Assembly: GCA_963579025.1 (NCBI GenBank)
Contig: CAUZFZ010000003.1
Span: 1 to 64,000 of the forward strand
Direction of reading: 5' to 3'
From: CAUZFZ01 sp963579025
GTDB lineage: Bacteria > Planctomycetota > Planctomycetia > Planctomycetales > Planctomycetaceae
DNA length: 64,000 bases
Made by a program: the position numbers and the translations under genes. Positions 15,782-25,997 of the stretch are shown here, one piece after another (position 1 is the first letter of the stretch; the number at the start of each line of letters is the position of its first letter). The notes under the pieces were generated by a model, which was given only the letters and a program-made list of their open reading frames with translations, was not told the origin of the DNA and searched no databases.

Positions 15782-17992
15782 CTAGTGATTGAAAATGAAC
15801 TCGTTGGTCGCGAGCAACGACCACAACAGCGTGCGGTAGGCTTCGGCTCGATCCGGCTCTGATTCCAGGAACTCGATCGCCGTCTGAGATTCTTCGGAAC
15901 GCGGTTCGCGGGCAAAGACCTTCAGGAACACTTCTCGTACGTTGTCGGCGTGCGACAGGTCGTTGGCACTGAGCCGGGAAACGTAACCGTCAGCCGCAGT
16001 GAGTTTGCGTTGAATCTCTTTTGAGTTGACCAGTTCCAGTGCCTGGGCCAGCGCCGGATCGTCCGAACGTTCGCATTCGCACGCCGACGTCCGACTCGGG
16101 CGGCCAAAGACGTCCAGAAAACTGATGGGAACGTTTTCGTCGGGGAGGTCGATAGCACGAGTACCCAATGGGAACTTTCCCGGACCGCCCGCGAACACAG
16201 TCGGCACTTCCAGCACCTGACTGATTGAGTCGAGCAGGACTTCGGCCGACAGACGTCGCAGTTCGAATCTTGCGAAACTCTGAATGTCGTCTCTATTGAA
16301 TGGTGTCGACTTAGAACTCAGACCATACGCGGCTGAGCCGGTGATGACGCGCATGAGATGTCGAACGTCATAACCACTTTCCACAAACTCGCGTGCCAGA
16401 GCGTCCAGCAGTGCCGGATTACTCGGTGGGTTTGTGCTGCGTGAATCGTCAATCGGATGCACGATGCCTCGGCCCAAAAAGTGGCCCCACATGCGATTCG
16501 CCATCGTGCGGGCAAAGAACGGGTTGTCCGGCGACGTCATCCACTTTGCGAGCGCCCGCCGCGGGTCGTCGTAGCGCGTGAGTTGAAAGTCTGGTCCGCC
16601 CAGAGGCCTCGGCTGCATGACCACACCCGTGCGCGGATGCGCGACTTCCCCATCGTTCTTCAGGAAGATCACTTCGCTGGTGGGAACTTCCGCATCGGCG
16701 AATCCGCCTTTACGACCGACTCGCGCAAAGTTTGCCGCGAAACTGTAGTAGTCTGCCTGGCTCCAGCGTTCGGCCGGATGATGATGGCATTGGGCACACT
16801 GAATGCGCACACCCAGAAACGCCTGTGCCACGGATTCAACATACTCCTGCGTGGTCCGCACAGATCGATACCACACGGTTGGCGGGTTCCGTTCCTGGCT
16901 GCCGGTCGCCGTCAGAATCTCAGAGACAAACTGGTCATACGGTTTATTCGCAGCGATGGAGTCTCGTGCCCACGCGGTCAGCAGTGCAGTGCCCTCACGC
17001 TGCCGTCGACTCGAATAACTGCGTCCGCGATTCTGCAGAATGTCGGCCCACTTGAGTGCGAAGTAGCTGGCGTGTTCCGGCCGTTCCAGCAGTCGATCAA
17101 CGAGACGCGACTTCTTGTCCGAGCTGGAATCTGCAACGTATGCGGTGACCTCATCCGGCGTCGGCAATGTGCCAGAGATGTCGAGTGTGATGCGACGGAT
17201 AAACGTCTCATCATCAGCGGCGGGAGACGGAGCAACGTTGAGTCGCTTCCATTGAGCGATGAGATGTCGATCCAGACTGTCCGGATTCGCTCGCGCCGCT
17301 TTGAGTGCAGATGACATGTTCAGATCGGCCCGCGGCGGAAACGGAACTGTGCCTCGAAACACGGCGATCTGACCACCAAAGCGAACCATGACCGCGAACA
17401 GACCACCACGCGACGCCGTCGTTACGTGAGCGAGATGATCGACGTCACCAATGTCGGGGGCGTTGCTTTCGTACAGGCCGCGCTGTGTGACGTCTTGCTG
17501 CCGACCGTCTGAGTAATGCGCCGTTATGAGAAGATCGATCGACGAAGCGGTGTCCAGCACGCCTCGATCCGGAGTCACGGTGATGCGTTCAAGCTGCGGT
17601 TCGTCAAGTCGTGGGCCGGGTGCACCACTACTGATCCAGTCACGGAGCACTCGATAGTCTTCGGAATCCGGCTCAATTCGCCGACCGCCACCATGAGGAA
17701 CACGACCCGTTGCCTTGGCCAGCATCAGACTGTCATCCGCCGCGCCGCGAAACACACGCCGGCCACGTGATTCGAGAACGAGAGCCCGGTAGTCAAAGTC
17801 CGACTCGAACCCCAGCAGGGACAATCGAAATCCGTTCTGTCCGGTCGCCTTACCGTGACAGCCGCCACTGTTACAGGCATGCCGCGTAAGAATCGGCACG
17901 ACGTCATTGCGAAAGCTGACCGTTGGAATCTCAGCCGACGACGCAGGTAGCGCCACCAGCAGCACGATCGACAGAAAACCGGGTCGAGACAT
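15782..17992 (-). CDS. PSD1-type protein (DUF1549 + DUF1553) with N-terminal heme-like motif
   Basis: The 736-residue secreted protein starts with a signal peptide and a CNSGGCHGKATGQNGF segment near residues 40-55, the planctomycete cytochrome-like motif. A bacterial Ig-like region follows (about 135-215), then the DUF1549 domain (about 240-450, with CAQCHHHP) and DUF1553 (about 480-720, with ARTMANRMWGHFLGRGIVHP). Members of this family occur almost only in planctomycetes and relatives, usually next to a DUF1501 gene; their biochemical role is unknown. It lies nine bases downstream of the IPT/PPC gene, which in turn overlaps a DUF1501 gene, so the three form one operon. Confidence 0.88.
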   Translation of the reverse strand: MSRPGFLSIVLLVALPASSAEIPTVSFRNDVVPILTRHACNSGGCHGKATGQNGFRLSLLGFESDFDYRALVLESRGRRVFRGAADDSLMLAKATGRVPHGGGRRIEPDSEDYRVLRDWISSGAPGPRLDEPQLERITVTPDRGVLDTASSIDLLITAHYSDGRQQDVTQRGLYESNAPDIGDVDHLAHVTTASRGGLFAVMVRFGGQIAVFRGTVPFPPRADLNMSSALKAARANPDSLDRHLIAQWKRLNVAPSPAADDETFIRRITLDISGTLPTPDEVTAYVADSSSDKKSRLVDRLLERPEHASYFALKWADILQNRGRSYSSRRQREGTALLTAWARDSIAANKPYDQFVSEILTATGSQERNPPTVWYRSVRTTQEYVESVAQAFLGVRIQCAQCHHHPAERWSQADYYSFAANFARVGRKGGFADAEVPTSEVIFLKNDGEVAHPRTGVVMQPRPLGGPDFQLTRYDDPRRALAKWMTSPDNPFFARTMANRMWGHFLGRGIVHPIDDSRSTNPPSNPALLDALAREFVESGYDVRHLMRVITGSAAYGLSSKSTPFNRDDIQSFARFELRRLSAEVLLDSISQVLEVPTVFAGGPGKFPLGTRAIDLPDENVPISFLDVFGRPSRTSACECERSDDPALAQALELVNSKEIQRKLTAADGYVSRLSANDLSHADNVREVFLKVFAREPRSEESQTAIEFLESEPDRAEAYRTLLWSLLATNEFIFNH

Positions 17993-18001
17993 CGGTCGCG
18001 G

Positions 18002-20563
18002 TTACTCCACAATCTCAATCGGAAGAAAACAACTTCCGTGATACACCGCTTCATCTTCCAGAACACCAACCGCGAACAGCCTGAGAAACGGCTGGCGTCC
18101 CAGTGGCGCGTCATCGTTCGCGATGATCTGAATATTACCCGAGTTGGTCTGGCCCACGAACGTGACTCCACGTCCACGAATTCCACGCACCTCATCGGGA
18201 GCAAACAGCTCGGTATGTATCTTACTGAGGAATCCGTTGACGCGTCGTGCCGAATACTTCACCTGCAGCACTTCGCCGCGATGAATCCGCTGTGGAGCGT
18301 CCTGATCCAGGTCGACGATGAACGCAGCCGGTTGCACGCTGAACGTCACTGGGTTGGTGAAGATCGTCACCGATTCTGTCTTTCGTACACCCTTGCCGTC
18401 TGGCGGGCCAGTCGGAACCGTGGTCTGTCCCTGAATGACGATTGTGTATTGTCCGACTGCAAGTGTTGGCGGAAGGTAGAAGCTGACGTAGCCACTCGAT
18501 CGACCAGCCGGGATCGTGGCCTTCTGGTTACGGATGACACTCGGCAATCCAACTCCTGTGATCGTCACCGGAGCCTGATAGTCAATCTCGCGACGATCGA
18601 CCTGCACTGCAACGTCCAGCATGCTGCCGGGTGAGTGACGGACCTGCAGGTCACCGTACAGATCGTGCTTGCGCATTCCGTGTCCATCGGCCGTAATGCG
18701 AATTGCCGCTTCGCCCGCGATCGACATTCCGATCTGATCCGTCAGTCGACTCCATCCAGTTGGTTCACCTTTACGAACAACCGTGCCACCACGAGCTTGT
18801 TTCGTACCGGCCGATGCAGCATGTCCTTCCAGCTCTAATTGCCCAGTGAAGTCGTCAACGCGCTCCGCTGCCGTCACGACCAGCGGGACGCGATTCACTC
18901 CCGGACCAAGCCACACATCGGGGCATTCGACGCCCACTGGCAGATTGCGAGCAGAAACACGAATCGCTCCTGTCAGTCCACGCCGACGAAACGCCAGCAC
19001 ATCGACGATCGCGCGACCGCCGCGCGGGATATTCAACGCTGCCGGATCGTCACGGCGAGGCACGACGGCCAGGTCGAAGTCGGGTTCTTCACGCCGCACG
19101 CTCAATCGATAAACCTGTCGCGGATCATCATCCGAACTGCCGATCAGACTGCGGACGAGGACGCAGTACTGTCCGTCGGCCGGAACGAGCCACCGGCCTG
19201 ATGGATCGGAATGAGCGGACGGGAACCGTATTCCGCCCATGTTCTGTCTCTGGTCAGTGAATCGCGCAAGTTCGCGTTCGGCGGATGCATCCAGAATGGT
19301 TACATCAAGATCGACCGGTGCACCGATTCGCTCGCCGAACGCGTCGACCCACAGAACTTCACCGCGTCTGGCCTCAAGTTTGAACCAGTCCAGCTCGCCG
19401 CTCGTGACAAGCTGTCCGCTGACTTCGGCAGGGATCGAAATCGGCTGTGCCGCGGGTGGTGAGTGGTTGTCGACAACCGCTCGTGTGACGGGCACGTCAC
19501 TGAGCCCGATCCGGATTGGTGCATGACTGCCGGGATAGTGGTAAGCAAACCCGGTCGTCTCGATCTGCGGCGGCCCCAGACGAAATGGTGATGCAGACAC
19601 ACCTGTCGCGGGCGGCGTGATATCGACATCGACTGTCTCGAACCTGCCGGCGTCTGAATCGGTCGACTCGTTGCTCAGATTCCAGCCGTAGAGCTTCACT
19701 CGGCTGGTCGCTCCCCGCTGCACGAATGCCGGCACGGCGAATGCGACGCGCGGACCCGTATCGATACTCAGCCGATAAATATGGTCAGCACTGCCTGAGT
19801 ACACGAGGTCGAACACGCGGACGCGGTAAACACCGTCGACCGGCACATCGAAGCTGATCAGCGGGTCGATCCCAAAGAACCCACGATTCACAGCAAGCCG
19901 CCGCCCGGCCGAGTCGTAGACCTCCAGCACAGCTCGCAGTTTGGAATCGATCCGTTTTGCATGGCACTCGATCACAACTCGCTGGCCGCGTTTGGCTTCA
20001 ACAGCGAAGTGATCGACGTCCCCTGCTTTCTCGATGCGACCATTCGTGACCGAATCGAGTGACACGGCTGAAGCCGCGTCGAGTGTGTCGTTCGCATCGG
20101 CTTCCGACTGCTCTTTCAGATGCCTGACGATGAATGACCGTACGGAACTCAGTCCGTTTCCAGTGACCGCACACAGGTCGTAATGCCCGTTAGGAACGTC
20201 GGCGGGAATCGTCAGTCGGAACAGTTTTCCGTTTTCCGTTTCACAAGTGATCGCGGGATGACTGCAGCGCAGTTCGGACACGTTTGTCAGACCGCTGCCG
20301 GCAATCGTGACATCAACCGAAGTGCCAGCCTGACCTCCAGCCGGAAAGACATTGTTCAAAACCGGGTTCGGCTGAGCGGCGAACGCGGCACAGTTGCCGA
20401 GGAGAATCGCACTGACAAGGAGCGGAACGGCGACCTGCCGCGAAGCGGAGCTCCGAGAAAGTGCGTTCCCATGCGAAACCTGGGGACGAGGTTGCTGGCG
20501 GACGCAGAGCGTCCAAAAGTCCATTCCAACGTTTGGCGTTGAAACGGGTCGGATGCGAATCAT
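18002..20563 (-). CDS. Secreted IPT/TIG and PPC beta-domain protein
   Basis: This 853-residue protein has a hydrophobic export segment near residues 45-65 (VAVPLLVSAILLGNCAAFA) followed by an IPT/TIG-like domain (PVLNNVFPAGGQAGTSVDVTIAGSGL) and bacterial pre-peptidase C-terminal (PPC) domains, including GDVDHFAVEAKRGQRVVIE and a second copy at GELDWFKLEARRGEVLWVDA. The rest is beta-rich. No catalytic motif is seen, so a binding or scaffold role at the cell surface is likely. Its ATG overlaps the stop of the preceding DUF1501 gene by four bases, and the PSD1 gene follows after nine bases. The trio probably acts as one exported assembly. Confidence 0.85.
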   Translation of the reverse strand: MIRIRPVSTPNVGMDFWTLCVRQQPRPQVSHGNALSRSSASRQVAVPLLVSAILLGNCAAFAAQPNPVLNNVFPAGGQAGTSVDVTIAGSGLTNVSELRCSHPAITCETENGKLFRLTIPADVPNGHYDLCAVTGNGLSSVRSFIVRHLKEQSEADANDTLDAASAVSLDSVTNGRIEKAGDVDHFAVEAKRGQRVVIECHAKRIDSKLRAVLEVYDSAGRRLAVNRGFFGIDPLISFDVPVDGVYRVRVFDLVYSGSADHIYRLSIDTGPRVAFAVPAFVQRGATSRVKLYGWNLSNESTDSDAGRFETVDVDITPPATGVSASPFRLGPPQIETTGFAYHYPGSHAPIRIGLSDVPVTRAVVDNHSPPAAQPISIPAEVSGQLVTSGELDWFKLEARRGEVLWVDAFGERIGAPVDLDVTILDASAERELARFTDQRQNMGGIRFPSAHSDPSGRWLVPADGQYCVLVRSLIGSSDDDPRQVYRLSVRREEPDFDLAVVPRRDDPAALNIPRGGRAIVDVLAFRRRGLTGAIRVSARNLPVGVECPDVWLGPGVNRVPLVVTAAERVDDFTGQLELEGHAASAGTKQARGGTVVRKGEPTGWSRLTDQIGMSIAGEAAIRITADGHGMRKHDLYGDLQVRHSPGSMLDVAVQVDRREIDYQAPVTITGVGLPSVIRNQKATIPAGRSSGYVSFYLPPTLAVGQYTIVIQGQTTVPTGPPDGKGVRKTESVTIFTNPVTFSVQPAAFIVDLDQDAPQRIHRGEVLQVKYSARRVNGFLSKIHTELFAPDEVRGIRGRGVTFVGQTNSGNIQIIANDDAPLGRQPFLRLFAVGVLEDEAVYHGSCFLPIEIVE

Positions 20564-21912
20564 GCGATGATCTCGTGGGCCACGTTGCCGTGGACGTCAG
20601 TCAGTCGGAAGTCGCGGCCGCTGTAGCGGTATGTCAGCTTCGTGTGATCGAGACCCAGCAGGTGCAGCATCGTGGCATGCAGGTCGTGGACATCCATGCG
20701 GTTTTCGACCGCGTTCACTCCGAGTTCGTCGGTCGCTCCGTGAATGTGGCCACCTTTGACGCCGCCACCGCACAGCCATGTTGTGAAGCCGGTGTTGTGA
20801 TGGTTGCGGCCTTTGGCTCCCTGGGCTGTTGGTGTGCGACCAAACTCGCCGCCCCACACGATTAGTGTGTCGTCGAGCAAGCCGCGTGCTTTGAGGTCCT
20901 TGATCAGAGCTGCGATCGGCTGGTCACTGTGACCGGCATCGCGTTTGTGATCCATAATGTTTCCATGGGCGTCCCATGGCTGACCGCTGCCGTAATAGAT
21001 TTGCACCATGCGGACACCGCGCTCGACCAGACGCCGAGCAATCAGGCAGCCGTTCGCAAACTGGCCGGGCCCGTACTGTTTCTGAGTCGATTCTGTTTCG
21101 TTGCTGACATCGAATGCATCCTGCGCTTCGAACTGCATGCGATACGCAATCTCGAGTGATTGAATGCGAGCTTCCAGCTGCGCATCACGTTCGCGTTTCT
21201 CCAGATGCCGTCGATTGATCTGCTGCAGTAAATCAAGCAGTTGCCGCTGTGATCCTGACGACAGGTTTTTGTTTCGGATGTGACCGATGACGTTTTTCGG
21301 ATCGATCTTCGAGTTGTTGATGTGTGTGCCCTGAAAGATGCCAGGCAGAAAACTGTTGCCCCACAACGCCGGACCGACCACTGGCTTGCCAGGACACAGC
21401 ACCAGGAATCCAGGCAGGTTCTGGTTTTCCGTGCCGAGTCCATAGGTCACCCAGGAACCCAGGCACGGTCGCACCGGCTGTTGAGCGCCGCTGTTCATCA
21501 TCAACAGACCAGGCTCGTGATTCGGAGTGGTCGTGTGCATGCCGTTGAGGATGCACAGGTCGTCGGCGCACTCCGAGAGGTACGGGTAAAGCTCGCTCAT
21601 CGCGACGCCGCTCTCTCCGTACTGTTTGAAGCTGAATGGTGAGGGCATGTACTTGCCGCCTTTGCCCGGCTTGCCTTCCTGCTTCTTCAGTTCCGGCTTT
21701 GGATCGAACGTGTCCACATGCGATGGTCCTCCGTTCATAAACAGGAAGATTATGTTCTTCGCCCGTGGCTCGAAGTGCGGCTGCTTCGGCGTCATCGGAT
21801 CCGAAGTGGAAGCCGCGGAGGCCTCACTGGCGAGAACACTGGAAAGTCCCAGCATTCCGAAACCGGTGCCGGATCGCGTCAGCATTTCACGTCGTGTGAA
21901 CATTGGGTGCAT
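20560..21912 (-). CDS. DUF1501 protein, Tat-exported
   Basis: The 450-residue protein has the Tat leader MFTRREMLTRSGTGFGMLG and the family core: FLFMNGGPSHVDTFDPKPE, LIARRLVERGVRMVQIY, the DQPIAALIKDL segment, WGGEFGRTP and HNTGFTTWLCGGGVKGG. The open frame extends upstream to 21999, but that part is translated from copy B of the GTTCGTAGTA repeat. The ATG at 21910-21912, with GGAG six bases ahead, is therefore taken as start. The stop overlaps the start of the IPT/PPC gene. The large PSD1 gene lies upstream in the same direction with the repeat between. Confidence 0.9.
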   Translation of the reverse strand: MHPMFTRREMLTRSGTGFGMLGLSSVLASEASAASTSDPMTPKQPHFEPRAKNIIFLFMNGGPSHVDTFDPKPELKKQEGKPGKGGKYMPSPFSFKQYGESGVAMSELYPYLSECADDLCILNGMHTTTPNHEPGLLMMNSGAQQPVRPCLGSWVTYGLGTENQNLPGFLVLCPGKPVVGPALWGNSFLPGIFQGTHINNSKIDPKNVIGHIRNKNLSSGSQRQLLDLLQQINRRHLEKRERDAQLEARIQSLEIAYRMQFEAQDAFDVSNETESTQKQYGPGQFANGCLIARRLVERGVRMVQIYYGSGQPWDAHGNIMDHKRDAGHSDQPIAALIKDLKARGLLDDTLIVWGGEFGRTPTAQGAKGRNHHNTGFTTWLCGGGVKGGHIHGATDELGVNAVENRMDVHDLHATMLHLLGLDHTKLTYRYSGRDFRLTDVHGNVAHEIIA

Positions 21913-21930
21913 CAATCGCTCCGTATTCAA

Positions 21931-22016
21931 GTTCGTAGTAACCGCATTTATGCGGTTCTTCGCACCACGGCTATTCTCGCAGCGCGAACAACCCGACAAG
22001 TCGGGTTACTACAAAC
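21931..22016. repeat. MITE-like element, copy B of the GTTCGTAGTA family
   Basis: The 86-bp element starts with GTTCGTAGTAACCGC and ends with TACTACAAAC, an inverted end with one mismatch. It contains two hairpins, AACCGCATTTATGCGGTT near the left end and AACCCGACAAGTCGGGTT near the right end. It separates the PSD1 and DUF1501 genes. Its left half matches copy C at 41313 for at least 28 bases. Confidence 0.8.
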
Positions 22017-22019
22017 GGA

Positions 22020-25000
22020 TCAATCCAGATAAAGAAACTCGTTTGCGCTCAGCAGTGCGAGTGCGTATTGCTCCCAGCGACTCAGTTTCTCTCCCTCGCT
22101 GCTGCCGGAAAGAAACGCCGTCGCTGTTGTCAGTTCCTGTTCGTCGGCTGATCGGCCAAAGAGCAGCAGATACGCGCGTCCGACTTTCTCTTCGTCGGAT
22201 TCCGCCTCTGTGTCATTGAGTCGTTTCACCAGCGCTCGCGCCCGCTGCACCATGAATTCGCTGTTCAACACGAACAACTGCTGCAGTGGCACGGTTGTCA
22301 CCGAGCGGCTGGCCGATGTGATGTTCGGATCCGGGAAGTCGAACAGTCGCAGCAGTTCATCCAGGCGATGCCGACTGACAAACCCGTAAATGGTGCGACG
22401 TCGATTTCCGCTATTATTCAGGTCGATCGACGGGCCGCCGAGCTTCCGATCCAGTTCACCACTGGCCAGCAACAGTCCGTCGCGCCACGGTTCGATTTCC
22501 AGTCGACGGCGATTCATGCGCCACAACAACCGGTTCTCCGGATCCGCTTCAAAAGCGGTCGCGTGGAACTCGCTGGACTGCTGCCAGGTCGACGACTGCA
22601 CGATCAATCGGTGCAGCTTTTTCAGCGACCAGCCATTCTCGACAAACCAGATCGACAGCCAGTCGAGCAGTTCCGGATGGCTGGGCCGTTCACCGAGCTG
22701 GCCAAAGTTGCTGGTCGTGCGCACCAGCCCGCGACCGAAGTGACCCGCCCAGACCCGATTCACGATGACGCGCGCCGTCAGCGGGTTGTCGGCCGATGTG
22801 ATCGCTTCGGCAAGTTCGCGCCGACCACTGCCGCTGGATGCAAACGCGGATCGTTCGCCGCCCGTCAGGATCGCGGGGATGGACCGCAGTGCCGTATCGC
22901 CCGTCTTCGCCGGGTCGCCCTGGATGTAGATGGGCAGGTCCCGGCCGCCGCCTTCGTTCAGCGAGTGAGCCATGGAAATGGTGATCGCTGCCGCCGCTTT
23001 CTTTTTCGTATCCAGTGCCTTGCGTAACCCGGCAAGCTGCGCGGCCGGCGCTTTCGATAACTGGGACGCCGACTCCTTTGGCGGCAATGCCAGCAGACCT
23101 TCGTCGTACAGCAAACGCGACAGCAGAATCGCGTCCTGTCGGTCACGTTCTCTGTCTGCGGCCGAGACGTCAGGAGCGTCGCCTGAATCGTTGGCGGCCA
23201 GTGCATCTGCGGGCAGCGGGTCCATCTCAAGTCGGACACCCGAAAACACTACGTGGTCGGAGCTGATGGAATTGTCGTCCGGTTCGTTAGCACCGCACGC
23301 GACCAGTGTCAGGTGTTTGGCTTCGGGCGGAATGGCAATGTCGAACGACACGAATTTGCCATCGGCACGGATTGGCTCCGGCAACTGGCCAGCGAAGTAG
23401 TACGTGAAATCACTGAAGTCGATCTCCGTTTGTTTGCCGTTCACCTGGGCGGCGAGAATCCCGTCCATCACAGCTTTATCACGATGCGGACGCGACACGA
23501 TGACCGCCAGATGCGCGCTGGCGTTGCTGCCAAAGGCGTCGTCGTTGATTCCCGCACGGTCGACCTTGAACACGAATTTCTGATCGCTCGGCATCAGACC
23601 AGCACGTCGGATTTCGTCGAGATCAAATGTCACCAGAGCATTGGCGTGCATCCCAATGCCCTGCTCGACGCGCTTGTTCGAGTTGAAGCTGCTCCCGCGC
23701 GTACTGATGGCTCCCTGCGTAAACCACGCGTCATTGATCACGGCACCGTAGCTGTGCGAACTGGCGCCGAGCCTGGCGAAATCAAACTGCACGTCGGGAG
23801 CGATCCGCGTCTCGGTTCCCCAACCCTGTGCGACACGATCCACGCCCAGCCGGTCTGCACTCGCCGTCGCTTTGTACTTATCCGTTGCCAGGGCCGCGTC
23901 GAGAGACACGCTGGCCGAATCGTCGAACAGATTTCCCAGCGGGATGATTCCCGGACGGACGACCGTCTGGTCTTGCTGCCGGACAAACGCAACATTCTCT
24001 CCGAATTGCTTGAACAACGACTCGCGGCGTTCCAGTTTCTGTGTCGCTAGATCACGGAACGACTCAGCGATCTGCTGCACGCGCGCCAGTCGCTGTTTGT
24101 CAGTGGCGGCATCAGCCGACGTTGGCTGAGCTTGCCAGAATTCTGACCAGTCCTGCAGAACCGCCTTCTCGATGTCCGAGCCGGGTTTCGCTTCCAGATA
24201 CGTCGTCCAGCGAGTCAGCAGCGTCACACTCAGTTTTGTCTGCTTCGCCGTTGTTTCGATCAGTTTCTTGCGATCTTTGCCCTTCTTGCGCTGGCTGAGG
24301 ATCTTCCAGGCGGCGGTCATGTACTCGGGAATCGATGCGACAAGACTCGGCCGCAGCTTGCGCGACTCGACGGCCAGGAAACGGTCGATGTCGAGCTGCT
24401 GCTGTTTGGCCGCCTCGTCGGCTGCACGGCGTTGAGCGACTACCTCATCGGAAACGATCGGACGTTCCTCGTACTTCGAACTCGCGAACACTCCCGCCAG
24501 TCCGTAGTAGTCGTGCATCGAGATCGGATCGTATTTGTGATCGTGACAGCGGGCACATGCGACCGTCAGACCGAGGACTCCGCGCGTCAGCGTGTCGATG
24601 CGGTCGTCCCATTCATCGGCTGTCGCTTTCGCCTTTTCGACGTTCTCTGCGTAGTACACCGGTCCGAGTGCAAACAGGCCGAGCGGCGCGATGCGGGTGT
24701 GTCGATCGGGTCCATCGAGCAGGTCGCCGGCAATCTGTTGTCGGACGAACTCGTCGTACGGCATGTCCGCGTTCAGCGACTGCACGACCCAGTCGCGGTA
24801 GTAGTAACCTCGGGGATACTTGCGGGCCTTAAACGTGTGAGCCTGGTCTTCGCCGTACCGAGCCACATCGAGCCAGTGGCGTCCCCAGCGTTCACCGTAA
24901 TGCGGTGACTTGAGTAGTTCGTCAACAACTTCGTCGAAAGCATTCGGTGACGGATTGTTCACGAAAGCTTCGACTTCTTCGGGAGCCGGTGGCAATCCAA

Positions 25001-25613
25001 TCAGATCGAAGCAGGCGCGACGGATCAGCACGCGGCGGTCAGCCGGGTCACTCGGTGCGAGTTTGTGGCCTTCCAGCGTCGCAAGTACGAAACGATCGAT
25101 TTCGTTTCGTGGCCAACTGGCATTCTGAACGTCGGGCAGATTCGCCTGGACAGGTTTTCGAAACGACCAGAACTCTGCGGCTTTCGTGTAGTCAATCTCT
25201 TTCTTTGATTCGACCAGCTTGTCTTCTGTGCGAGGATCGATCGCACCGTCGCGCACCCAGCGTTCGAAATCTGCAACGACGGACTCTGGCAGTTTTCCCT
25301 TCGGCGGCATTTCGAAGCCATCGTATTTCAGGGCTGCGATCAGCAGGCTTTCCTGGGGTTTGCCTGGCACGACCGCTGGACCGGATTCGCCGCCCTTCAG
25401 AATTCCCTTCTGGAAGTCGAGCAGCAATCCACCCTTCACCGACTTCGAGTCGACGCTGTGACACTGATAACAGTGTTTCACCAGGACCGGACGAATCTTC
25501 GATTCGAAGAACTCAACACGCGCCGGATCGACCTTGTCGTCCGACGTGGCGTCGGCAACGAAGAGGGCGAGGACAGCAGCGGCCATGCAGGAAAAGACAG
25601 CGGGTTTCGACAT
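22020..25613 (-). CDS. Large PSD1 protein: PSCyt1, DUF1549, NPCBM-like, DUF1553
   Basis: This 1197-residue secreted protein begins with a signal peptide, then a planctomycete cytochrome-type heme site CYQCH at about residues 48-52 with the GGLLLDFQKGILKGGESGPAVVPG segment characteristic of PSCyt1. DUF1549 follows (about 155-385) with a second CxxCH (CARCHDHKYDPI). A carbohydrate-binding-like module resembling NPCBM sits near residues 630-800 (GIGMHANALVTFDL), and DUF1553 closes the protein (about 940-1185, with NRVWAGHFGRGLV and NSEFMVQRA). The protein could carry heme; the partner in electron transfer is unknown. The ATG at 25613 is chosen over a GTG nine bases upstream. It heads the minus-strand run that continues into the DUF1501/IPT-PPC/PSD1 operon. 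Confidence 0.9.
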   Translation of the reverse strand: MSKPAVFSCMAAAVLALFVADATSDDKVDPARVEFFESKIRPVLVKHCYQCHSVDSKSVKGGLLLDFQKGILKGGESGPAVVPGKPQESLLIAALKYDGFEMPPKGKLPESVVADFERWVRDGAIDPRTEDKLVESKKEIDYTKAAEFWSFRKPVQANLPDVQNASWPRNEIDRFVLATLEGHKLAPSDPADRRVLIRRACFDLIGLPPAPEEVEAFVNNPSPNAFDEVVDELLKSPHYGERWGRHWLDVARYGEDQAHTFKARKYPRGYYYRDWVVQSLNADMPYDEFVRQQIAGDLLDGPDRHTRIAPLGLFALGPVYYAENVEKAKATADEWDDRIDTLTRGVLGLTVACARCHDHKYDPISMHDYYGLAGVFASSKYEERPIVSDEVVAQRRAADEAAKQQQLDIDRFLAVESRKLRPSLVASIPEYMTAAWKILSQRKKGKDRKKLIETTAKQTKLSVTLLTRWTTYLEAKPGSDIEKAVLQDWSEFWQAQPTSADAATDKQRLARVQQIAESFRDLATQKLERRESLFKQFGENVAFVRQQDQTVVRPGIIPLGNLFDDSASVSLDAALATDKYKATASADRLGVDRVAQGWGTETRIAPDVQFDFARLGASSHSYGAVINDAWFTQGAISTRGSSFNSNKRVEQGIGMHANALVTFDLDEIRRAGLMPSDQKFVFKVDRAGINDDAFGSNASAHLAVIVSRPHRDKAVMDGILAAQVNGKQTEIDFSDFTYYFAGQLPEPIRADGKFVSFDIAIPPEAKHLTLVACGANEPDDNSISSDHVVFSGVRLEMDPLPADALAANDSGDAPDVSAADRERDRQDAILLSRLLYDEGLLALPPKESASQLSKAPAAQLAGLRKALDTKKKAAAAITISMAHSLNEGGGRDLPIYIQGDPAKTGDTALRSIPAILTGGERSAFASSGSGRRELAEAITSADNPLTARVIVNRVWAGHFGRGLVRTTSNFGQLGERPSHPELLDWLSIWFVENGWSLKKLHRLIVQSSTWQQSSEFHATAFEADPENRLLWRMNRRRLEIEPWRDGLLLASGELDRKLGGPSIDLNNSGNRRRTIYGFVSRHRLDELLRLFDFPDPNITSASRSVTTVPLQQLFVLNSEFMVQRARALVKRLNDTEAESDEEKVGRAYLLLFGRSADEQELTTATAFLSGSSEGEKLSRWEQYALALLSANEFLYLD

Positions 25614-25997
25614 ACGACACACGAGGGAGGGAGGAGCAGAGGCAGGAAACGCGGGGACACGTATTCTGCCAGATTCCAGGTGCGGCGGAAACGTCGGTCA
25701 ACGAATCCGATCTCACGCAAAGGCGCGAAGACGCAAAGTCCATCGGATGAATTGCATTTCTTTGCGGCTTTGCGCCTTTGCGTGAGACATTCGGTTGCGG
25801 CTTCTGAATGAACAGAAGAACGCGAAGTTGAGCGATTCATGGACGACTTGTTTCAGTGACCGTCCCGCCGACACGAATTAGTTTCAATCAGTCTGGATGT
25901 CGCGAGTGCGATCGCCAGATAATTGAATACGAACGATCAGCGCCATGAATGAGAGTCGGCAGTAGAGTCCCTCTGAAACGACAAACGAAAGGCCGCA
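25614..25997. other. Divergent intergenic region with palindrome
   Basis: This 384-base gap lies between the divergent large PSD1 and DUF1501 genes and must hold both promoters. It contains the inverted repeat at 25711-25787. No gene is supported. Confidence 0.5.
25711..25787. repeat. CTCACGCAAAGGCGC inverted repeat
   Basis: Arms at 25711-25738 and 25760-25787 (starting TCTCACGCAAAGGCGC) match as reverse complements at 26 of 28 positions around a 21-base loop. It is made of short runs of CGCAAAG units. The same AAAGGCGC/CGCAAAG pattern is a well-known dispersed intergenic repeat in many environmental bacteria. Confidence 0.75.

Noticed and set aside
16457..17314. A 285-codon plus-strand frame inside the PSD1 gene
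   Set aside because: It is antisense to the conserved DUF1549 region and has no start context or family features.
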